In this document: positions 1-5,062 of the stretch, piece by piece | How the letters are laid out: every line of letters begins with the position of its first letter | Numbering within the stretch: the stretch's first letter is position 1 | Source: an uncultured Flavihumibacter sp. | GTDB taxonomy: Bacteria; Bacteroidota; Bacteroidia; Chitinophagales; Chitinophagaceae | NCBI GenBank assembly: GCA_946481605.1 | Contig: CAMLPA010000238.1 | Coordinates: forward strand, 1-5,725 | Direction of reading: 5' to 3' | Length of the DNA: 5,725 nucleotides | The notes under the pieces: model-generated | What the model saw: the letters and a program-made list of their open reading frames with translations, nothing else | What the model was told of the DNA's origin: nothing | Database searches by the model: none | Made by a program: the position numbers and the translations under genes

Positions 1-823
1 AAGGAATACCACTTTGCGCGAGCACTACGGCATTGTCGCCAATCTCCAATGTTTTGCTTACGCCCACCTGTCCCCATAAAATAACGCCATTCCCGATGGT
101 TGCCGCTCCCGCGATGCCTACCTGTGCGGCGAACAAACAATTCTCTCCTACCACAGTGTCGTGGCCAATGTGCACCTGGTTGTCGATCTTGGTGCCGCGG
201 CCAATAAAAGTATCATGTGTAACACCCCGGTCGATGGTGCAGCCTGCGCCAATTTCCACGAAGTCGGCGATTACAACGCGTCCGCAACTTTCCATGCGGC
301 GGTACCATACTTCGCGGTCTTTTTTGGTGTTGTAGTAAAAAGCATCGGACCCGATTACCGTACCGGATTGTACCACCACGTTATCGCCGAGCACACAATA
401 GTCGCGGATCACCACTCCGGGGTGCAATACGCAATTTTTTCCGATCACTACATGGTGCCCGAGGAACACTCCGGGATAAACAATGGAACCTTCACCCACC
501 ACTGCGGTATCGCTGATGGAAGATGCCTGCGGCACATAGGGACGGAAGTGTTGAACGATCTTCAGATACGCTTCAAAAGGTTGTTCAACGATCAGCAATG
601 ATTTGCCTTCGGGAACATCGGTGCGCTGGTTGATGATGATATGTGAAGCGGGTGATTGAATGCATTTTTCATAGTACTTCGGATGGTCCACAAATACAAG
701 ATCACCTTCTTCTACTTTGTGGATCTCGTTGATACCGGAAGCCATTCCGTTTGTATTACCGATCAGTTCCGCGCCGAGAAATTCAGCGAGCCATTGAACG
801 GAAACGGGTGCAGGAAATTTCAT
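1..823 (-). CDS. LpxD-like UDP-3-O-acylglucosamine N-acyltransferase paralogue (partial, 3' end beyond left edge)
   Basis: Reading from an ATG at 823 leftwards gives 274 residues with no stop before the edge. Residues 1-95 form an LpxD-type uridine-binding domain (FVDHPKYYEK at 44-53). From about 100 onward there are hexapeptide repeats ([IV]-G-x-x-x, e.g. VVIGKN, CVLGDN, TIGNGV) of a left-handed beta-helix. The signature DNQVHIGHD (214-222) carries His221, which aligns with catalytic His239 of E. coli LpxD. Counting on without gaps, E. coli His276 falls on Thr258. LpxD transfers a 3-hydroxyacyl chain from acyl-ACP to the glucosamine amine in lipid A synthesis, in the cytoplasm. The FVDHPKYY and GSDAFYY stretches resemble the shorter second LpxD paralogue of many Bacteroidetes (about 310 residues), not the canonical enzyme. 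About 35 C-terminal residues are probably missing. The family is secure; substrate and exact role are not. Confidence 0.88.
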   Translation of the reverse strand, partial: MKFPAPVSVQWLAEFLGAELIGNTNGMASGINEIHKVEEGDLVFVDHPKYYEKCIQSPASHIIINQRTDVPEGKSLLIVEQPFEAYLKIVQHFRPYVPQASSISDTAVVGEGSIVYPGVFLGHHVVIGKNCVLHPGVVIRDYCVLGDNVVVQSGTVIGSDAFYYNTKKDREVWYRRMESCGRVVIADFVEIGAGCTIDRGVTHDTFIGRGTKIDNQVHIGHDTVVGENCLFAAQVGIAGAATIGNGVILWGQVGVSKTLEIGDNAVVLAQSGIP

Positions 824-845
824 GGTGATGATTTAGTTGAAGCAT

Positions 846-874
846 CAAAAGTAAAAACTTGTTTCCATTTCCAA
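846..874 (-). promoter_or_regulatory. Bacteroidetes-type promoter for the lpxD-like gene
   Basis: On the minus strand a TTG (874-872) is followed after 18 bases by TACTTTTG (853-846). This fits the Bacteroidetes sigma consensus TTG-N17-23-TAnnTTTG exactly. Transcription would start near 840, about 17 bases before the ATG at 823. This supports the chosen start and shows that the gene can be transcribed independently of the rightward genes. The assignment rests on consensus matching only. Confidence 0.6.
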
Positions 875-894
875 TTTCATGCTTCCATTTTCCA
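863..894. repeat. Short direct repeat TTCCATTT overlapping the lpxD-like promoter
   Basis: TTCCATTTCCA (863-873) recurs as TTCCATTTTCCA (883-894) at an offset of 20 bases, close to two helical turns. The first copy overlaps the -33 region of the minus-strand promoter and the second lies just upstream. This spacing is compatible with a dimeric regulator binding one DNA face, but chance repetition in AT-rich DNA is a real alternative. Confidence 0.3.
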
Positions 895-931
895 CATACA
901 TATAAAAAATGTGAATAAAATTTTTGATGTT

Positions 932-960
932 TTTGTTCTACTATGAAAAAAATATTTTTA
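932..960 (+). promoter_or_regulatory. Possible promoter of the orphan transcript
   Basis: TTTG (932-935) lies 17 bases before TATTTTTA (953-960), a seven-of-eight match to TAnnTTTG. An overlapping TAATATTG (959-966) is a second candidate -7 element. Transcription would begin at about 967-973, at or just inside the first hairpin of the putative small RNA. The sequence is very AT-rich, so a match of this quality is weak evidence by itself. The downstream terminator is what makes it worth recording. Confidence 0.28.
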
Positions 961-966
961 ATATTG

Positions 967-1041
967 TGTCGGGAATGAAAGTTCCCGGTACTTACTAACC
1001 CATCTTGATAATAAAGCCTGGTTTTTTAACCGGGCTTTTTT
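967..1041 (+). ncRNA. Candidate small RNA or leader ending in an intrinsic terminator
   Basis: Two hairpins lie in a row. The first (967-990) has a core CGGGAA/TTCCCG stem, extended by two G-U pairs and one A-T pair, around the loop TGAAAG. The second is the terminator at 1013-1041. No annotated gene precedes this terminator on the plus strand, because the nearest gene on the left runs the other way. A transcript of about 70-75 bases starting near the promoter-like sequence at 932-960 would explain it. The region might instead be a 5' leader or attenuator for the rluE-like gene. I do not recognise a known RNA family here. Confidence 0.27.
1013..1041 (+). terminator. Intrinsic terminator in a divergent intergenic region
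   Basis: The stem AAAGCCTGGTT (1013-1023) pairs with AACCGGGCTTT (1028-1038), with one G-U pair and the loop TTTT. Six consecutive T (1036-1041) overlap the end of the stem and continue past it. This is a strong rho-independent terminator for plus-strand transcription. The minus-strand reading has only an interrupted T tract (TTTATTATC) and looks much weaker. It sits upstream of the rluE-like gene, not downstream of any gene. Confidence 0.75.
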
Positions 1042-1063
1042 CATGCCCTCCACTTCAAACACG

Positions 1064-1071
1064 TATCTTCG
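1064..1071 (+). promoter_or_regulatory. Probable -7 element for the rluE-like gene
   Basis: TATCTTCG matches TAnnTTTG at all but one position. It lies between the terminator at 1013-1041 and the chosen ATG at 1130, so transcription would start near 1078. I see no clear TTG element about 20 bases upstream, so the call is moderate. If correct, translation cannot start at the upstream ATG at 1043. Confidence 0.4.
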
Positions 1072-1129
1072 CAAAGCCTTTATTCATCAATGTTTCAAGC
1101 CATTCATTCTTAACGCGCACTGTTCTTCC

Positions 1130-1744
1130 ATGCAAAGCAACCACCGTTATTTTATCGTTTACAAGCCGTTCCAGGTATTAACGCAGTTTACTGCCGCTGA
1201 TGGAAAACTATGTCTGAAAGATCATTTCCAGGTGCCGAAAGATGTTTATCCGGTAGGAAGACTGGATTATGATAGTGAAGGTTTACTTATCCTCACCAAC
1301 GATGCTTCGCTCAACGAAAGATTACTGCATCCGAAGCACCGGCATGAACGTACCTATTACGTGCAGGTAGAAGGTAATTTTACGGAAGAAGCGAAGCGGC
1401 AACTGGAAAAAGGTGTTTCCATTTCAATCAATGGAAAGCCACACCAAACACTTCCTGCGCAGGTAAAGTTATTCGATGCGCCACCATCCCTTCCTGAACG
1501 CAATCCTCCGATCCGTTTCAGAAAAAATGTTCCTGATAGCTGGATCGCCATCACACTCAAAGAAGGAAAGAACAGGCAGGTGAGAAAGATGACCGCCGCT
1601 GTTGGTTTCCCCACTTTAAGACTGGTGCGGTTCAGTATCGGAAAGCTTACGTTAGATAACATGCAGCCCGGGGAACTGGTGGAGATGAACCCGAAGGAAT
1701 TGTATGATCTGTTGTTTGAAGGGAAGGCCGGTAAAAGAAAATAA
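1130..1744 (+). CDS. rluE: RluE-type 23S rRNA pseudouridine synthase
   Basis: This 204-residue protein belongs to the RsuA/RluB/E/F pseudouridine synthases, cytoplasmic enzymes that isomerise a uridine in rRNA. E. coli RluE modifies U2457 of 23S rRNA. The catalytic motif GRLDYDSEGLLILTND (43-58) carries the nucleophilic Asp46. Other hallmarks are YKP near residue 11, NPPIR (125-129) and EGKNRQVRKMTAAVGFPTLR (145-164), all very close to E. coli RluE. As in RluE, there is no N-terminal S4 domain. The frame is open back to an ATG at 1043. I prefer the ATG at 1130 because homology starts there (YFIVYKPFQVL) and the longer start sits two bases after a terminator and before the likely promoter. The yicC-like gene starts 29 bases after the stop. 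The family is certain and the RluE subtype is likely. Confidence 0.92.
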   Translation: MQSNHRYFIVYKPFQVLTQFTAADGKLCLKDHFQVPKDVYPVGRLDYDSEGLLILTNDASLNERLLHPKHRHERTYYVQVEGNFTEEAKRQLEKGVSISINGKPHQTLPAQVKLFDAPPSLPERNPPIRFRKNVPDSWIAITLKEGKNRQVRKMTAAVGFPTLRLVRFSIGKLTLDNMQPGELVEMNPKELYDLLFEGKAGKRK

Positions 1745-1773
1745 ACTACTTTACAGCGAAAATTACGAGAACT

Positions 1774-2649
1774 ATGCTCAAATCTATGACAGGCTTCGGA
1801 AGGGCGGAGCAATCCGTGGGAGATAAAACATTCCTGGTCGACATCAAATCACTGAACGGAAAACAATTCGATGTTCAGCTTAAAATGCCCGCCTTCCTGA
1901 AACCCTTCGAATTTGAGATACGGAACGTGCTCTCCACCCGGCTCGGCAGGGGCAGCATCGATTGCACCATCAGCCTGAAACAAACCGGCAGCGCAAAGCC
2001 CGTTACCATCAATACCGACCTCGCCAAAGCGTATTACCAGCCCGTGGCCGCTTTGTGTGCAGAACTGAACCTCGATCCTTCCAATATCCTCAGTACACTG
2101 CTGAAGTTGCCCGAAGTGATCACGCCCACAGGCGATACGCTTACGCCCGATGAATGGGAAAGCTTCCGCAACATCATCATCTCCGCTATCGACGACCTGA
2201 ACAACCATCGCCTGGAAGAAGGTAAATCATTGGAAGAAGACCTGCGCCTGCGCATCTCTAATATTGAAAAGCAACAACAGGAAGTAATATTGCTGGAACC
2301 CCGCCGCCAGACCAGAATCCGCGAAGGACTGGTGAAGCTGCTCGAAGACCAGGTGGGCAAGGAGAACTACGACCAGAACCGCCTGGAGCAGGAACTGATC
2401 TTCTACATCGAAAAGATCGACATCAGCGAAGAGAATGTACGGCTCCGCAACCACTGCGATTACTTCAAACAAATCCTGGATGAGCCCGAAGAATCCAAAG
2501 GGAAGAAACTCTCCTTCATCCTCCAGGAAATTGGTCGTGAAATCAATACCACCGGTTCCAAAGCTTACGATTCTTCCATCCAGAAATGTGTGGTGATGAT
2601 GAAGGATGAACTCGAGAAAGCCAAGGAACAAGTGTTGAACGTTTTATAA
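1774..2649 (+). CDS. yicC: YicC/YloC family endoribonuclease
   Basis: The 291-residue product matches the YicC family end to end (E. coli YicC is 287). The N-terminus MLKSMTGFGRAE aligns with E. coli MIRSMTAYAR, which fixes the start. The middle (about 145-200) is charged and probably coiled coil. The C-terminal DUF1732 part has NRLEQELIFYIEKIDISEE (202-220) and LSFILQEIGREINTTGSKA (246-264), the family's most conserved segments. Members are oligomeric cytoplasmic endoribonucleases; E. coli YicC has been linked to degradation of the small RNA RyhB. In many bacteria the gene sits beside gmk. Here gldH follows instead after 23 bases. The RNA target in this organism is unknown. No frameshift or odd codon use is visible. 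Confidence 0.93.
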   Translation: MLKSMTGFGRAEQSVGDKTFLVDIKSLNGKQFDVQLKMPAFLKPFEFEIRNVLSTRLGRGSIDCTISLKQTGSAKPVTINTDLAKAYYQPVAALCAELNLDPSNILSTLLKLPEVITPTGDTLTPDEWESFRNIIISAIDDLNNHRLEEGKSLEEDLRLRISNIEKQQQEVILLEPRRQTRIREGLVKLLEDQVGKENYDQNRLEQELIFYIEKIDISEENVRLRNHCDYFKQILDEPEESKGKKLSFILQEIGREINTTGSKAYDSSIQKCVVMMKDELEKAKEQVLNVL

Positions 2650-2657
2650 TACCTTTA
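2650..2657 (+). promoter_or_regulatory. Possible -7 element before gldH
   Basis: TACCTTTA, directly after the yicC stop, matches TAnnTTTG except at the last base. Transcription would start near 2664, leaving about 9 bases before the TTG start of gldH. There is no TTG at the expected distance upstream (the nearest is only 12 bases away). Simple read-through from yicC is equally plausible. Confidence 0.25.
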
Positions 2658-2672
2658 CGAAAAGCGCATCCC

Positions 2673-3140
2673 TTGAAACGTTTTTTACCCATAACCTTCC
2701 TGATGGCAGTCGTTTTTTCCGCCTGCACCACCATCGGCGCCTACGAGAACAATGTGGCCATTCCTGATCACAAATGGAGCAGTTCGTTCAAACCCGAACT
2801 GAACTTTGACATTTCGGATACCGCCGCGTTCTACAATGTATTCATCGTGGTAAGGCATATAAACGCCTACGAGTTCAACAACCTCTGGATCGAACTCCAA
2901 AGGAACAATGGTGCCGATAGTCTGCCCCCGCAACGCCTTAACCTTACCCTCGCCGATAACGAAGGGTGGAACGGCTCCGGTATGGACGATATCTTCGAAC
3001 ACCGTCTGCCCATTACGCCCGAAGGCGGTATTAAACTGAAAGCTGGGAACCACCGCTTCAGGATCGGACATATTATGCGGAAAGATCCATTGCCTTACAT
3101 CATGAACATTGGTGTGCGCATTGAAAAAGTAACGCCATAA
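2673..3140 (+). CDS. gldH: Gliding motility lipoprotein GldH
   Basis: This is a 155-residue lipoprotein. Positive residues K2 and R3 precede a hydrophobic stretch (4-17) and the lipobox-like FSAC with Cys18, so the mature protein should be lipid-anchored in the envelope. Family-typical blocks are NLWIEL (70-75), GWNGSGMDDIFEHR (98-111), IGHIMRKDPL (131-140) and IGVRIEK (146-152). In Flavobacterium johnsoniae GldH is required for gliding and, with GldB and GldD, is reported to be needed for stable GldJ, part of the gliding/type IX secretion apparatus. The start is TTG. The next in-frame ATG (2703) would leave only seven residues before the cysteine, too short for a signal peptide. The kinase gene begins 9 bases downstream, which suggests co-transcription. 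Gliding itself cannot be inferred from this gene alone. Confidence 0.88.
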   Translation: MKRFLPITFLMAVVFSACTTIGAYENNVAIPDHKWSSSFKPELNFDISDTAAFYNVFIVVRHINAYEFNNLWIELQRNNGADSLPPQRLNLTLADNEGWNGSGMDDIFEHRLPITPEGGIKLKAGNHRFRIGHIMRKDPLPYIMNIGVRIEKVTP

Positions 3141-3149
3141 GCCAATAAC

Positions 3150-4145
3150 ATGCTTACCGATCACAACAGGAAAAAATTGCGCACCATCACAAGGGTGTAC
3201 TGGTTCCTGCTGATCTATATCATTACCGCGCTGGTATGGTGGTTCATTTCCCTGATGCTGCAAACCGCTGAAATGCGCCGCTTCCAGGTCACACAACTGA
3301 ACGCGACCATCGACAGTACGGCCGTTCCCGAAATATACCGGCGCGAACTGGCGCAGATTCATTCACTCGAACGGCGCAGCCGGGCCAAATACATTGGTGA
3401 GGGGGTTACCTTTCTGGGCATCATCATCCTCGGTTCAGGGTTCGTGTACAGGGCCATGCGCCGCCAGATCAGGTTCCAGCAGCAGCAGCAACATTTTATG
3501 ATGGCCGTTACCCATGAACTGAAAACACCGATCGCCATTACAAGGCTGAACCTGGAAACGATGATCAAGCACCGGCTGGATGAGCAGAAACAACAGAAGC
3601 TGCTCCAGAACACACTCCAGGAAAACGAAAGACTGAACACGTTGACCAATAACATTCTTATATCGTCTCAACTGGAAGGGGGCGGCTACCGCTTCAGCAG
3701 GGAACAGGTGCCTTTCTCCGAACTGCTCGCGCATACCATGAAAGAATTCGCGAACAGGTTCCAGGGCCGGCAATTCAGTACCGATATCGCCCCGGATTGT
3801 ATCCTTCATGGCGATTCCATGCTGTTGCAGTTGCTGATCTCCAACCTCGTGGAGAACGCGGTAAAATACTCCCCCAAAACATCGGTGGTTGAGGTACAAC
3901 TGGAACGGGTAAAAAACGGGTGGAACTTCTCCGTGAAAGATGAAGGCGTGGGCATAGCCGAAGAAGAGAAGGATAAGGTATTTGAGAAATTCTACCGGGT
4001 GGGCAACGAGAATACGCGCACTACGAAAGGCACTGGCCTCGGGCTTTTCCTTTGCAGAAAGATCGCTGCCGACCACAGGGCCACGATATCCATTACCGCC
4101 AATCAACCGGCAGGCAGTATATTTACGGTGAACTTTCAAGTGTAA
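3150..4145 (+). CDS. Membrane sensor histidine kinase without HAMP domain
   Basis: The product is 331 residues long. Transmembrane segment 1 spans about 16-37 and segment 2 about 86-103, enclosing only about 48 periplasmic residues. No HAMP domain fits between segment 2 and the H-box. The phosphoacceptor is His122 in AVTHELKTPIA (119-129). The HATPase domain shows the N-box NLVEN (232-236), G1 DEGVG (264-268), the F-box FEKFYR (278-283) and G2 GTGLGL (294-299), so it should be active. A glutamine run (110-114) just precedes the dimerisation helix. Segment 2 is preceded by IGEG, which I recall in similar small Bacteroidetes kinases. The gene sits between gldH and its response regulator and ends 4 bases before the latter, so they are almost surely cognate. 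The signal is unknown; the small periplasmic part suggests membrane or partner-protein sensing. Confidence 0.95.
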   Translation: MLTDHNRKKLRTITRVYWFLLIYIITALVWWFISLMLQTAEMRRFQVTQLNATIDSTAVPEIYRRELAQIHSLERRSRAKYIGEGVTFLGIIILGSGFVYRAMRRQIRFQQQQQHFMMAVTHELKTPIAITRLNLETMIKHRLDEQKQQKLLQNTLQENERLNTLTNNILISSQLEGGGYRFSREQVPFSELLAHTMKEFANRFQGRQFSTDIAPDCILHGDSMLLQLLISNLVENAVKYSPKTSVVEVQLERVKNGWNFSVKDEGVGIAEEEKDKVFEKFYRVGNENTRTTKGTGLGLFLCRKIAADHRATISITANQPAGSIFTVNFQV

Positions 4146-4149
4146 AAAC

Positions 4150-4860
4150 ATGGCACGTCCCAATTATAAAGCATCGGTATTGTTGGTGGAAGATGAAGAA
4201 CACCTGCACGAAACACTCCGCCTTAACCTCGAACTGGAAGGCTATGAAGTTACTTCTGCCTACGATGGGTCGCAGGCCATGAAGTCGATCCAGCAGGAAT
4301 ATTTCGATGTGATCGTGCTCGATATTATGCTGCCCGAAATGGATGGGATAAGTGTTACAGAAAGTGTGCGCTTGCAGAACAACGACGTGCCCATCCTCAT
4401 CCTCAGTGCAAAGAACACCCCCGCCGATAAAATCACCGGGTTGAAGAAAGGTGCCGACGACTATCTCACCAAGCCTTTCAACCTCGAAGAACTGCTCCTC
4501 CGCGTAGACAAACTCATCAGCAAGAACAAACGCATCCAGGACCGCGAAACAGTAGGGGATATCTATTCTTTCGGTTCCAACAAAGTAGACTTCAAGGCCC
4601 AGGAAGCCACCATCAAAGATGGTTCCGTGATCTCACTCAGCAAGAAGGAAGCCATGCTCCTCAAACTACTCGTGGAAAACAAAAACGAAGTGGTGACCCG
4701 TGAAAAAATCCTCCAAACGGTTTGGGGTTATAACGTGTACCCCACCACCCGCACCATCGATAATTTCATTCTTAACTTCAGGAAGTATTTCGAAGAAGAT
4801 ACCCGCAACCCCCGCTATTTCCACTCCGTAAGAGGTGTGGGTTATAAGTACACCGAATAG
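4150..4860 (+). CDS. OmpR/PhoB-family response regulator
   Basis: The 236-residue product has a receiver domain (about 8-123) and a winged-helix DNA-binding domain (about 135-236). The receiver has the acidic pair Glu14/Asp15, phosphoacceptor Asp58 in VLDIMLPEMDG (56-66), Ser86, Tyr105 and Lys108 in YLTKPF (105-110), so all conserved switch residues are present. The C-terminal domain shows LSKKEAMLLKLL, the recognition-helix region TTRTIDNFILNFRKYFE and the terminal wing VRGVGYKY. It should bind DNA as a dimer when phosphorylated by the adjacent kinase. It is the last gene of the rightward block. The following 202 bases are repeat-rich, and then batD arrives from the opposite direction. The regulon is unknown. 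Self-regulation and control of gldH are reasonable guesses but not visible in the sequence. Confidence 0.96.
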   Translation: MARPNYKASVLLVEDEEHLHETLRLNLELEGYEVTSAYDGSQAMKSIQQEYFDVIVLDIMLPEMDGISVTESVRLQNNDVPILILSAKNTPADKITGLKKGADDYLTKPFNLEELLLRVDKLISKNKRIQDRETVGDIYSFGSNKVDFKAQEATIKDGSVISLSKKEAMLLKLLVENKNEVVTREKILQTVWGYNVYPTTRTIDNFILNFRKYFEEDTRNPRYFHSVRGVGYKYTE

Positions 4861-4870
4861 CAAACAAATC

Positions 4871-5062
4871 AGGGGCTTCAACAAAACAAACAGGCCTTAA
4901 AGTACAGCGTCTCTTTGCGTCCCTAAACCCTTGCGTTGCGAGACACGAAGCAATCGCGTGAAAAAACTAAAACAAAACAAACAAGCCCCGAAAAACCTCA
5001 TCACTTGGCGCCTGCGAGGTATGAAGCAGTGCGCCTTTGCGAGATACAATCAATGCGAGCAA
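4871..5062. repeat. Degenerate GCG-rich intergenic repeat between convergent genes
   Basis: The 202 bases between the regulator and batD stops contain several related units. AACAAAACAAACAGGCC (4880-4896) recurs at 4971-4987 with one mismatch, an offset of 91 bases. A unit GCG..TGCGAG....GAAGCA..GCG occurs at 4933-4958 and again at 5008-5034. CTTTGCG occurs at 4913-4919 and 5034-5040, the latter continuing as TTTGCGAGATAC. GGGGCTT (4872-4878) and AAGCCCC (4983-4989) form an inverted pair. The wording resembles interspersed intergenic repeats I recall from Bacteroidetes genomes (CTTTGCGAGA, GCGTGAAAAA). It ends one base before the batD stop codon. No convincing ORF lies here. Confidence 0.6.
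5007..5035. terminator. Stable hairpin, possible terminator between convergent genes
   Basis: GGCGCCTGC (5007-5015) pairs with GCAG-T-GCGCC (5026-5035). This gives nine base pairs, mostly G-C, with one bulged T and the loop GAGGTATGAA. It is 28 bases beyond the batD stop on the minus strand and 147 bases beyond the regulator stop. On the minus strand T-rich sequence (GGTTTTT, then GTTTGTTTTG) follows after about ten bases. On the plus strand only TTT follows. It therefore lacks the classic adjacent U tract, and could be a processing or pausing structure that is part of the repeat. Confidence 0.4.

Noticed and set aside
161..601. 146-residue plus-strand ORF (and the overlapping ORF at 33-335)
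   Set aside because: They are antisense to the lpxD-like gene, whose reverse frame has clear hexapeptide repeats and catalytic motif. Their translations are low-complexity and resemble no family.
656..946. 96-residue plus-strand ORF
   Set aside because: It mostly overlaps the lpxD-like gene and its promoter in antisense. It has no recognisable domain and runs into AT-rich noncoding sequence.
943..1041. tRNA or a known riboswitch
   Set aside because: There is no cloverleaf, no TTCGA-type T-loop and no CCA end. The two simple hairpins do not match a riboswitch class I can recognise.
1849..2631. Several minus-strand and plus-strand ORFs within yicC
   Set aside because: They are shadow frames of a gene that matches YicC end to end.
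2685..3362. 225-residue minus-strand ORF
   Set aside because: It is antisense to gldH and the start of the kinase gene, both with strong family motifs. It has no recognisable motif of its own.
3435..4163. 242-residue minus-strand ORF opposite the kinase
   Set aside because: Its length comes from the GC-biased reverse frame of a real gene. The plus strand has all kinase boxes in order and this translation shows no domain.
4871..5062. CRISPR array
   Set aside because: The repeats are few, degenerate and unevenly spaced, with no constant-length spacers and no cas gene nearby.
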